From: CAKSXP01 sp964539115
Lineage (GTDB): Bacteria > Bacillota > Clostridia > Oscillospirales > Oscillospiraceae
NCBI GenBank assembly: GCA_964539115.1
Contig: CAZIHY010000002.1
Span: forward strand, 1 to 64,000
Direction: 5' to 3'
DNA length: 64,000 nucleotides
Both the position numbers and the translations under genes were made by a program. Positions 25,936 to 33,426 of this stretch are shown here, in pieces (position 1 is the first letter of the stretch; every line of letters starts with the position of its first letter). A model generated the notes under the pieces. That model did no database searches and had not been told where the DNA came from. It saw nothing but the letters and a program-made list of their open reading frames with translations.

Positions 25936-26901
25936 ATGAAAAAAACCATCGCACTGTTACTTGCCCTTTGTATGATGCTTTGCCTGTTTGCNNNNNNNNN
26001 NNNNNNNNNNNNNNNNNNNNNNNNNNNNNNNNNNNNNNNNNNNNNNNNNNNNNNNNNNNNNNNNNNNNNNNNNNNNNNNNNNNNNNNNNNNGCTCCGACT
26101 GAGCCTGCGGCCGATACTCCGGACGAGCCCGAGGATGAACCCGAGGACGAGCCGGCAGAGGAGCCTGTTGAGATCATAGTTTTTGCAGCAGCTTCAATGA
26201 CTGAGACTCTGCAAGAGCTCGGCGATGCTTATATGGCTGAGCATAAAAATGTTACGATCGTGTTCAACTTTGACTCTTCCGGCACCCTCAAGACCCAGAT
26301 CCAGGAAGGCGCCGACTGCGACATTTTTATTTCCGCCGGTCAGAAGCAGGTGGATCAGCTTGACATCAACGCTTCCGCAGATGTCAACACCGAGGGCCTT
26401 GATTTTGTTCTCGCTGATACTCGCTTCGATTTCCTTGAGAATAAAGTTGCGCTTGCCGTTCCCGATGGCAACCCCGCAAACATCAACTCCTATGACGATC
26501 TTAAGGCCGGCCTTGAGGCTGGGACTATAATGCTGGCGATGGGTAATGAAGACGTTCCCGTCGGACAGTATACCCAGAAGATTCTTGATTATTTTGGTCT
26601 CAACGAGGCAGACCTCGCTGCTGCGGGCTGCATTACTTATGGCTCCAACGTCAAAGAAGTAACCACTCAGGTTTCCGAGGCAACTGTGGACTGCGGCATC
26701 ATTTATCAGACTGACGCTGCTTCCGCTGGTCTTACTGTTGTCGACACTGCAACTGCTGAGATGTGCGGTCAGATCATCTATCCTGCCACCGTTCTTAACA
26801 TTTCAAAGAATGTTGAGGCTGCCAAGGCGTTCCTTGAGTACCTTACCAGCGACGCGGCAGACGCTGTTTTTGAAGCGGTCGGTTTCACCCCTGTCGCATA
26901 A
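25936..26901 (+). CDS. modA: molybdate ABC transporter substrate-binding protein (interrupted by sequence gap)
   Basis: Periplasmic-type molybdate/tungstate binding lipoprotein. A signal peptide (MKKTIALLLALCMMLCLF) begins at ATG 25936 after GGAGG. One hundred N (25992-26091) then hide the lipobox and much of the linker; what remains is repetitive and acidic (PDEPEDEPEDEPAEEP). The ModA domain follows: VFAAASMTETLQELGD, FDSSGTLKTQIQEGADCDIFISA, and a C-terminal LEYLTSDAADAVFEAVGF. The frame is the same on both sides of the gap, but the true length is unknown. First gene of the Mo operon, with a hairpin before modB. Confidence 0.9.
   Translation: MKKTIALLLALCMMLCLFXXXXXXXXXXXXXXXXXXXXXXXXXXXXXXXXXXAPTEPAADTPDEPEDEPEDEPAEEPVEIIVFAAASMTETLQELGDAYMAEHKNVTIVFNFDSSGTLKTQIQEGADCDIFISAGQKQVDQLDINASADVNTEGLDFVLADTRFDFLENKVALAVPDGNPANINSYDDLKAGLEAGTIMLAMGNEDVPVGQYTQKILDYFGLNEADLAAAGCITYGSNVKEVTTQVSEATVDCGIIYQTDAASAGLTVVDTATAEMCGQIIYPATVLNISKNVEAAKAFLEYLTSDAADAVFEAVGFTPVA
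25992..26091. other. assembly gap (100 N) inside modA
   Basis: Exactly 100 N, the usual placeholder for a gap of unknown size. It falls where the lipoprotein linker would be. The adjacent sequence is a repeated acidic-proline code (GAGCCCGAGGA-like units), which would explain a failed assembly. Confidence 0.98.
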
Positions 26902-26919
26902 GATACAGAAAATATTGAT

Positions 26920-26950
26920 GGGCGGGCGCTTTTTTGCCCGCCCGTTTTCA
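26920..26950 (+). terminator. GC-rich hairpin between modA and modB
   Basis: An 8-bp all-G/C stem (26920-26927 with 26936-26943) is followed by GTTTTC. The short T-tract suggests partial termination that keeps modA transcripts in excess over modBC, as is common for binding proteins. Confidence 0.65.
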
Positions 26951-26968
26951 TAAAGGGGGATATTCGTT

Positions 26969-27661
26969 TTGGATTTGTTTCCACTATGGAATTCGCTGCG
27001 GATCGCAGGCATAAGTACAGTCATAATTTTCTTTGTCGGCATTTTTGCCGCGTATTATATTGCAAAAGCACCTAAAGCTGTGAAGGGCGTGTTGGATGTT
27101 ATCTTGACACTGCCGCTTGTGCTGCCCCCAACGGTGGTTGGCTATTTATTGCTTCGTGTTCTCGGTCCGAAGCGCATTATAGGCGCCTGGTTCCTCTCAG
27201 CTTTCGGAATAAAGCTTACCATGACATGGTGGTCCGCAATATTTGCCACGGTTGTTGTTATATTTCCGCTTATGTATCGAACCGCGCGCGGTGCGTTCGA
27301 ATCATTTGACGAAACGCTTGCATATTCGGGTCAGTCGATCGGCCTTTCCAATACGTATATTTTCTGGCGTATACGCCTGCCATATTGCAGACAGGGGATT
27401 TTGGCCGGTACAGTGCTCGCTTTCGCGCGTGCGCTCGGTGAGTATGGCGCTACCAGCATGATTGCCGGATATACACCGGGCAGAACTGCTACCATTTCAA
27501 CAACTGTGTATCAGCTCTGGCGCACCAATGACGACGCTTTGGCGTTTAAATGGGTTCTTGTAAATATGGCGATTTCGTTCGTTGTATTGCTTGCTGTCAA
27601 TATGCTGGAGAAAAACTCCGGCAAAACGGGCAGGTCAAGGCGGTCAAAAGGAGGCGCATGA
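26969..27661 (+). CDS. modB: molybdate ABC transporter permease
   Basis: Inner-membrane permease of 230 residues with about five to six hydrophobic segments. The ModB/CysTW-type coupling loop is present: AYSGQSIGLSNTYIFWRIRLPYCRQGILAGTVLAFARALGEYGATSMIAG in outline, where ARALGEYGA is the EAA-type motif. Residues VILTLPLVLPPTVVGYLLL form a typical ModB helix. Start TTG 26969 is chosen for its AAAGGGGGA ribosome site and its position at the first helix. The stop overlaps the modC ribosome site region. Confidence 0.92.
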   Translation: MDLFPLWNSLRIAGISTVIIFFVGIFAAYYIAKAPKAVKGVLDVILTLPLVLPPTVVGYLLLRVLGPKRIIGAWFLSAFGIKLTMTWWSAIFATVVVIFPLMYRTARGAFESFDETLAYSGQSIGLSNTYIFWRIRLPYCRQGILAGTVLAFARALGEYGATSMIAGYTPGRTATISTTVYQLWRTNDDALAFKWVLVNMAISFVVLLAVNMLEKNSGKTGRSRRSKGGA

Positions 27662-27662
27662 T

Positions 27663-28706
27663 ATGTCTATACTGGTTGATATCGAGAAGAGGCTGGGTGC
27701 ATTTAGCCTGAGTGTCAATTTTTCGGCCGGTAATGAAGTTGTTGCGCTGCTTGGCGCATCCGGCTGCGGAAAAAGCATGACGCTGAGATGCATCGCCGGA
27801 ATTGAAACGCCGGATAGAGGGAAAATAGTTGTAGATGGGACAACGCTGTTTGATTCCGAGAAGCGGATAAACCTTTCCCCACAGGAACGCCATACCGGTC
27901 TGCTGTTTCAAAACTATGCGCTTTTTCCTAATATGACGGTCCTTCAGAATATACAGGCGGGGGCAAAAAGGGAAAAGGACGTAACACGAAGGGAAAACCT
28001 TACAAAAGAGATAATAGAAAGTTTTGGACTTTCAGATCTTGTCAAACGTTACCCGCACCAGCTTTCCGGTGGACAGCAGCAGCGCACCGCTCTGGCACGA
28101 ATTTTGGTGTCGAGCCCCAATATTCTGCTTTTGGACGAGCCTTTTTCAGCGTTGGACAGCCATCTGCGTTTTCGCCTGGAGGAAGAGGTGCGGCAGGTCA
28201 TGCGGAAGTTTGGAAGATCTGTAATTCTGGTCTCTCACGACAGAGACGAGGTTTTCCGCCTGTCTGATAAAATCGCTGTTATGAGCAGCGGCAGGATCGA
28301 AGCGTTCGGAGAAAAAAAGGACGTATTTGCAAATCCCTTGACCAGGAACGGCGCAGTACTTACCGGCTGTAAGAACATTTCCCGTATAGAGCATATCGAC
28401 CAAAACCACGTTAGGGCAATAGATTGGGGAATGGAATTGGAGACAGTGCAGGGAGCGGCAGAGGCGGAATATATTGGGATCAGAATGCACGACGTCCGCT
28501 TTGGTGACGGCAAAAACAGCTTCGTCTGCAAAGTAGTGGCCGAGATAGAGAATCCATTTTCCTATACTGTTATGTTCCGCCCGAAAGATGCTGAAAATGC
28601 GTCCCCAGTCGGCTGGGAAATGGATAAGAGCCTCTGGCGGCAGATCAAAAGCGAATATGTGACGATCAGCCTGCCGCCTGAGGAAATAATATTATTGAAA
28701 GGCTGA
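27663..28706 (+). CDS. modC: molybdate ABC transporter ATP-binding protein
   Basis: ATPase of the molybdate importer, 347 residues. Walker A GASGCGKSMTLR (31-42), Q-loop region LLFQNYALFPNMTV, signature LSGGQQQRTALARIL, Walker B LLLDEPFSALD and the switch His in LVSHDRDEVF are all intact. About 110 C-terminal residues after the nucleotide-binding domain may be a TOBE/regulatory domain that senses oxyanion. Start ATG 27663 follows AAAAGGAGG; it lies 1 nt after the modB stop. Confidence 0.93.
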   Translation: MSILVDIEKRLGAFSLSVNFSAGNEVVALLGASGCGKSMTLRCIAGIETPDRGKIVVDGTTLFDSEKRINLSPQERHTGLLFQNYALFPNMTVLQNIQAGAKREKDVTRRENLTKEIIESFGLSDLVKRYPHQLSGGQQQRTALARILVSSPNILLLDEPFSALDSHLRFRLEEEVRQVMRKFGRSVILVSHDRDEVFRLSDKIAVMSSGRIEAFGEKKDVFANPLTRNGAVLTGCKNISRIEHIDQNHVRAIDWGMELETVQGAAEAEYIGIRMHDVRFGDGKNSFVCKVVAEIENPFSYTVMFRPKDAENASPVGWEMDKSLWRQIKSEYVTISLPPEEIILLKG

Positions 28707-28711
28707 CAATT

Positions 28712-29926
28712 ATGAGAGAACATATAGATTTCATCGAAGCCAGAAACCTGCTTTTACAGCTCGCAAAACCGGTGGACATTGAACAAGTGCCTCTTGAAAA
28801 AAGCATGGGAAGAGTGCTGGCGAAGAAGCTTACAGCGGCTGAAAATGTTCCGGCATTTGACCGCTCTCCATATGACGGATATGCCTTTAGGGCATCTGAC
28901 ACAGCGGAAGCTTCGAAGGAGCATCCTGTCCAGCTCACAGTGACAGAAGAGATAGCGGCGGGAAAGGTCCCTGCAAAGCCTGTGACAGCGGGTACGGCGG
29001 CAAAAATTCTTACGGGAGCCGCTATCCCGGAGGGAGCGGACGCCGTTGTAAAATATGAAGAAACAGAGTTTACGGACAGCACAGTCAGTATATTTTCGCC
29101 CGCCAAATCCGGATCCAATATCGTACGCGCGGGTGAGGATGTGAAAGCTGGACGGCTTCTCGCGGATGCGGGAACAGTAATTGACGCCGGCCTTGCCGGT
29201 TCTCTGGCCTCACAGGGAATCCCTGAGCCGTCTGTTTTTTGCAGACCGCGCATTGCGCTCATATCGACGGGAAGCGAGCTTCTTGAACTGGACAATGCGG
29301 CAGAAAGCGGCAAGATATATAACACTAACAGATATGTGATTGCGGCTGCTTTGGAGAAAATCGGATGTCAGACTGAATATCTCGGAATAGCAGGCGATGA
29401 TGAAGACGCTATTGCCGCACTTATAGTAAAGGGGCTTTCCAGCTGTGATGCGGTCATTCTGACGGGCGGAGTGTCTGCCGGCGACTATGATCTTACGCCA
29501 AAAGCTATGGAGCTTGCCGGAGCTGAAATTCTTGTGCGCGGCGTTGCAATGAAGCCTGGAATGGCGTGCGCTTTCGGTATAAGCGATAATAAACTTATTT
29601 TCGGATTGTCTGGAAATCCTGCGGCAGCGGTTACAAACCTGTATTCAGTTGTTTTTCCGGCGCTAAAAAAACTCAGCGGAAGAGAAGAGTGTGTTTCCCC
29701 GGAAATAACGGTAACGCTGGCAGAGGATTTCTCTAAGAAGAGTAAAAGCGTGCGCCTTCTGCGCGGCAGGCTTGACATGTCAGACGGTTCTGTGAAAATG
29801 CATCTTCCCTCAGACCAGGGAAATGTAGTTATAAGCAGCATGATAGGCTGTGATGTGATTGCCGTCGTACCGGCTGGCAGCGGCGCGCTGAAAGCGGGAA
29901 CTATGCTGAAAGGATTTATGATATGA
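28712..29926 (+). CDS. moeA: molybdopterin molybdotransferase MoeA
   Basis: Inserts molybdate into adenylylated molybdopterin, 404 residues. The N-terminal domain shows VPAFDRSPYDGYAFRASD, followed by ILTGAAIPEGADAVVKYEE, the MoCF domain with LISTGSELLEL and ILTGGVSAGDYDL, and a C-terminal barrel domain (FGLSGNPAAAVTNLYSVVFPAL). Five nt after modC and in 4-nt overlap with the next gene, so firmly inside the Mo operon. Confidence 0.95.
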   Translation: MREHIDFIEARNLLLQLAKPVDIEQVPLEKSMGRVLAKKLTAAENVPAFDRSPYDGYAFRASDTAEASKEHPVQLTVTEEIAAGKVPAKPVTAGTAAKILTGAAIPEGADAVVKYEETEFTDSTVSIFSPAKSGSNIVRAGEDVKAGRLLADAGTVIDAGLAGSLASQGIPEPSVFCRPRIALISTGSELLELDNAAESGKIYNTNRYVIAAALEKIGCQTEYLGIAGDDEDAIAALIVKGLSSCDAVILTGGVSAGDYDLTPKAMELAGAEILVRGVAMKPGMACAFGISDNKLIFGLSGNPAAAVTNLYSVVFPALKKLSGREECVSPEITVTLAEDFSKKSKSVRLLRGRLDMSDGSVKMHLPSDQGNVVISSMIGCDVIAVVPAGSGALKAGTMLKGFMI

Positions 29927-30939
29927 AAAAAATAAATGTTGAAGATGCTGTGGGCATGGCGCTTTGCCATGACATAACCGCGATGCGTGACGGGTTTAAG
30001 GGCGCAGCTTTCAAGCGAGGCCATATCATAACGCAGGAGGACATTCCGGCGCTGCTCGATCTTGGTAAGCGGAATGTTTTTGTGTGGGAAGACAATGCGG
30101 GCGAGATCCACGAGGAGGACGCAGCGCTTCGAATGGCCGCCATGGCACAGGTCGAGGGCGCGCATTACACAGGCCCATCAGAGGGTAAGGTGCTTCTGAT
30201 GTCGGATATGAGAGGCATGTTTCGCGTTGATACACAGCTGCTTGAGGAGATAAATGCCATTGGCGATATTACTATTTCAACACTGCCTGACCATTATCCT
30301 GTCGAGGAAGGGGCCAGACTTGCCTCTATGCGTATTGTGCCGCTGGTGACAAAAGAAGAACAGATAATAAAAGCAGAACAGCTTTGCAGTGAAAGAAAGC
30401 TGCTTGATATACGGCCTTACCAGAATAAAAAGGTCGGCGTTATAATCACGGGATCTGAGATATATTCCGGCCGGATAAATGACAAGTTTGAGCCTGTTGT
30501 CCGCGCGAAATTGAAGCAGTATCCGTCAGAAATACTCGGTGTTTCCATCTGTGACGACGACTTGGATATGATAACTTCAGCAGCTGAAAAATATCTTGCT
30601 CTCGGAGCAGATTTTCTGATATTTACCGGCGGTATGTCTGTTGATCCCGACGATCTAACGCCGACTGCCGTACGCCGGCTGGGTGCTGAAATCGTGACGC
30701 ACGGGGTCCCCTCGCAGCCCGGAAATATGACGCTTATAGCGTATCTGGACGACACTGCGATTATGGGCGTTCCCGGGGCTGCTATAAGCATGCCTACGAC
30801 GATGTTCGATGTGCTTCTTCCTCAGATATTTACGGGGGATAAGCTGACTAAGGCGGAGCTTATACGGCTTGGCGACGGCGGACTGTGCCAGCTTTGTAAA
30901 AGCTGCCATTTCCCAAATTGTACATTCGGAAGGTATTAA
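29923..30939 (+). CDS. molybdopterin-binding (MoCF) protein with C-terminal four-cysteine motif
   Basis: A 338-residue MoeA-related protein. The N-terminal 150 residues do not match the first domains of MoeA. A MoCF-type pterin-binding domain follows (GVIITGSEIYSGRINDKF at 172-189; FTGGMSVDPDDLTPTAV at 234-250; MGVPGAA at 281-287). The chain ends with CQLCKSCHFPNCTFG, cysteines C322, C325, C328 and C333, suggesting an iron-sulfur or zinc site. It starts in ATGA overlap with moeA and ends 1 nt before moaA. Role unknown: it may bind or deliver a pterin intermediate or a tungsten form of the cofactor. Confidence 0.8.
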   Translation: MKKINVEDAVGMALCHDITAMRDGFKGAAFKRGHIITQEDIPALLDLGKRNVFVWEDNAGEIHEEDAALRMAAMAQVEGAHYTGPSEGKVLLMSDMRGMFRVDTQLLEEINAIGDITISTLPDHYPVEEGARLASMRIVPLVTKEEQIIKAEQLCSERKLLDIRPYQNKKVGVIITGSEIYSGRINDKFEPVVRAKLKQYPSEILGVSICDDDLDMITSAAEKYLALGADFLIFTGGMSVDPDDLTPTAVRRLGAEIVTHGVPSQPGNMTLIAYLDDTAIMGVPGAAISMPTTMFDVLLPQIFTGDKLTKAELIRLGDGGLCQLCKSCHFPNCTFGRY

Positions 30940-30940
30940 A

Positions 30941-31894
30941 ATGCTTGACTCATACGGCAGAGAAATAAACTATCTGCGTCTATCGATTACGGAGCTGTGC
31001 AACCTGCGCTGCCGGTATTGCATGCCCGAAGAGGGCATTTGCAAGAAAATGCATGAGGATATGCTGACAGAGGAGGAGATGATACAGGCGGTGGAGATCG
31101 CCTCATCTCTGGGCATTACAAAGCTGCGTATAACCGGCGGCGAGCCGCTTGTAAAACGAAATATAGTTTCCATCTGCCGCAGGGCGGCATCAGTGCAGGG
31201 TATAAAAGAAGTTTGTCTTACTACAAACGGCATATTGTTGCCCGAGTTGGCCGGTCCGCTGCGTGAGGCGGGCGTCAGCCGCATAAACCTCAGTCTTGAC
31301 ACTCTGGACGAAAGAAAATATTCTTATATCACACGATGCGGCACGCTCAGTGATGCGCTTCGGGGTTTGGAATCCGCGATTTCTGCGAAATTTGACAAGG
31401 TAAAGATAAACACTGTGCTTATCGGCGGGTTCAACGATGATGAAATAGAGGATCTCGCTGACCTTACTATGAAGTATCCGGTCGACGTGAGGTTCATTGA
31501 ATTGATGCCAATGCACGGCGGAAATGAATTTGGGAGCAGAGCCTTTATACCGTGCGCTACAGTTTTGGAAAAACTGCCGGGCCTGGAACCTCAGCAGCAG
31601 GATGGCGGCGTCGCAAAGCTGTATCGGCTTCCCGGCGCCCAGGGAAAGATAGGGCTGATAAGCCCTGTCAGTGCGCATTTTTGCGCTGGTTGCAACAGGA
31701 TCCGCCTTACTGCGGATGGAAACCTGAAGCCCTGTCTCCACTCGTCGGAGGAGATTTCCATTAAGGGGCTGGATCCTGATGCGATGAGGGCGCAGTTCGA
31801 ACGCGCGATTTTTGCTAAACCGCCGTTTCATTGTGAGTTGTCGGCCGAGAAATTGAGTCGGGCTGGCCGGGATATGAACCAGATCGGAGGCTGA
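30941..31894 (+). CDS. moaA: GTP 3',8-cyclase MoaA
   Basis: Radical SAM enzyme for the first step of molybdopterin synthesis, 317 residues. N-terminal cluster motif CNLRCRYC, SAM-binding ITGGEPLVKRN, C-terminal substrate cluster CAGCNRIRLTADGNLKPCL, and the terminal Gly-Gly (NQIGG) needed for activity are all present. ATG 30941 follows GGAAGG; an upstream in-frame ATG lies within the preceding gene. moaC follows 3 nt later. Confidence 0.96.
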   Translation: MLDSYGREINYLRLSITELCNLRCRYCMPEEGICKKMHEDMLTEEEMIQAVEIASSLGITKLRITGGEPLVKRNIVSICRRAASVQGIKEVCLTTNGILLPELAGPLREAGVSRINLSLDTLDERKYSYITRCGTLSDALRGLESAISAKFDKVKINTVLIGGFNDDEIEDLADLTMKYPVDVRFIELMPMHGGNEFGSRAFIPCATVLEKLPGLEPQQQDGGVAKLYRLPGAQGKIGLISPVSAHFCAGCNRIRLTADGNLKPCLHSSEEISIKGLDPDAMRAQFERAIFAKPPFHCELSAEKLSRAGRDMNQIGG

Positions 31895-31897
31895 ATC

Positions 31898-32374
31898 ATG
31901 GAATTTACGCATTTTAATGACCAAGGGCGTGCTAAAATGGTGGACGTTGGAGAGAAAAATATCACACGTCGAACGGCAACGGCGGCCGCCAGGGTGTTTG
32001 TCAGCAGCGACACCTATTCCATGATAAAAAGCGGAGGCATGAAAAAAGGCGACGTCCTGACAGTTGCACAGATCGCAGGTATCATGGGAGCCAAACGTAC
32101 GTCAGACCTGATCCCGATGTGCCATCCGGTTCAGGTGGATGGTATAGACCTTGTGCTTGATCTTGACGAGGAGCGCTGCTGCGTTGACATACACGCGACC
32201 GTGTCCTGTGATGGGCGCACAGGCGTAGAGATGGAGGCATTGACCGCCGTTTCAACCGCTGCATTGACGGTATATGACATGTGCAAAGCCGTGCAAAAAG
32301 ACATTGTCATATCAGATATACGCCTCATTAAAAAGAGTGGAGGCATCCACGGAGATTATTCTAGGGAGGAATAG
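31898..32374 (+). CDS. moaC: cyclic pyranopterin monophosphate synthase MoaC
   Basis: Converts the MoaA product to cyclic pyranopterin monophosphate; 158 residues. The motif block LIPMCHPVQVDGI carries the catalytic His region, and GVEMEALTAVSTAALTVYDMCKAV and KSGGIHGDY with the conserved Lys complete the active site. It lies 3 nt after moaA and 4 nt before the MogA-MoaE gene. Confidence 0.96.
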   Translation: MEFTHFNDQGRAKMVDVGEKNITRRTATAAARVFVSSDTYSMIKSGGMKKGDVLTVAQIAGIMGAKRTSDLIPMCHPVQVDGIDLVLDLDEERCCVDIHATVSCDGRTGVEMEALTAVSTAALTVYDMCKAVQKDIVISDIRLIKKSGGIHGDYSREE

Positions 32375-32378
32375 AAAA

Positions 32379-33272
32379 ATGAGTTACTCTGCAGCGGTGA
32401 TCACTGTCAGTGATAAGGGCTCACGCGGCGAACGGAAGGATACCAGCGGTCCTGCGCTGCGTGCAATATTGGAGAATGACGGCTGGGAAATCGTATATCA
32501 TTCTATCGTTCCGGACGATGCGGAACTGATAAAAGCTGAGCTTATAAAGTGCTCCGACGAGTTGAAAATCGACCTCGTTCTCACAACTGGCGGCACAGGT
32601 TTTTCACCCAGAGATATTACTCCGGAGGCGACCGGAGCGGTTATCGAGCGCGAAACGCCCGGTATTCCGGAGGCGATGCGTGCCGAGAGCATGAAGATAA
32701 CTCCTCATGGATGCCTGTCGCGTTCGTCAGCCGGCATCCGTGGACGTACGCTGATTGTAAATTTACCAGGAAGTGAGAAAGCGGCAAAAGAAAATATTCT
32801 TGCTGTGCTCAAGGCTATCCGGCATGGCGTGGATATGCTTCGCTCTGAGGGGTCCGCGGAATGTGCGCAGCAATCTGTGAACGTGAAAAAGAAGGCCCCG
32901 TCGATGGATGCTTGGCTCAAGGAGGCAAAAGAATCCGAGAGCGCAGGAGAATGCGGAATGTATCTGTTCCATAACGGAGTTGTCAGGCAAACGGCGAGAG
33001 CCAGGGTGCGGCTCGGTGAAGAGTCAGAACCCGTTGTGGGAATGCAGTTTTCATACGACGAAAAAAAGGTCGCCGAGGCGATAGAAAATGCATATGGCAT
33101 GCCGGGGATACACTATGTTCGGGTTTGGCTCAATGATGGAAGTCTTGAAGTCGGCGACGATATAATGCTCGTACTCATAGGAGGCGATATACGTCAAAAT
33201 GTTGTAAACGGGCTTCAGGCGCTTGTTGAGGAGATAAAAACAAACTGTGTAAAAGAAACGGAAATATTCTAA
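32379..33272 (+). CDS. MogA/MoaB-MoaE fusion protein
   Basis: A 297-residue fusion. Residues 1-155 are MogA/MoaB, which adenylylates molybdopterin: AVITVSDKGSRGERKDTSG, LTTGGTGFSPRDITPEAT, GIRGRTLIVNLPGS. Residues about 190-297 resemble MoaE, the large subunit of molybdopterin synthase, with LEVGDDIMLVLIGGDIRQNVVNGLQALVEEIK in outline; Lys287 aligns with the first catalytic Lys of MoaE, and Lys292 may stand for the second, though spacing is shorter than in E. coli. No MoaD carrier is in the window. Start ATG 32379 follows AGGGAGGA. Last gene of the Mo operon. Confidence 0.8.
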   Translation: MSYSAAVITVSDKGSRGERKDTSGPALRAILENDGWEIVYHSIVPDDAELIKAELIKCSDELKIDLVLTTGGTGFSPRDITPEATGAVIERETPGIPEAMRAESMKITPHGCLSRSSAGIRGRTLIVNLPGSEKAAKENILAVLKAIRHGVDMLRSEGSAECAQQSVNVKKKAPSMDAWLKEAKESESAGECGMYLFHNGVVRQTARARVRLGEESEPVVGMQFSYDEKKVAEAIENAYGMPGIHYVRVWLNDGSLEVGDDIMLVLIGGDIRQNVVNGLQALVEEIKTNCVKETEIF

Positions 33273-33293
33273 ATCAATATTCAAAAATTGATT
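33272..33293 (+). terminator. weak hairpin after the Mo operon
   Basis: Arms AATCAAT (33272-33278) and ATTGATT (33287-33293) can pair around 8 nt, overlapping the last base of the stop codon. It is AT-only and lacks a T-tract, so it is at best a weak terminator. Confidence 0.3.
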
Positions 33294-33307
33294 AATTAGA
33301 ACGCTTG

Positions 33308-33325
33308 TTTGTAGATATCTACAAA
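33308..33325. promoter_or_regulatory. 18-bp perfect palindrome, candidate operator
   Basis: TTTGTAGAT/ATCTACAAA with no spacer, centred 45 bp upstream of the -35 element of the next promoter. The half-site TTGTAGA recurs at 33362-33368, overlapping that -35. There is no T-tract, so a protein-binding site is more likely than a terminator. Confidence 0.55.
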
Positions 33326-33361
33326 ACTGTATGGCTGCCGCGGAGTTTAGATAAAGTTTGC

Positions 33362-33390
33362 TTGTAGAAGCTGATTTGCGGTGGTATAAT
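33362..33390 (+). promoter_or_regulatory. promoter of the ParB-BMP fusion gene
   Basis: TTGTAG (33362-33367), 17-bp spacer, TATAAT (33385-33390) with an extended TGG in front. It is followed by AAAAGGAGG at 33411-33419 and ATG 33427. Confidence 0.75.
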
Positions 33391-33426
33391 ATTTTTATCA
33401 TGGCAAATTGAAAAGGAGGCGCGGCA

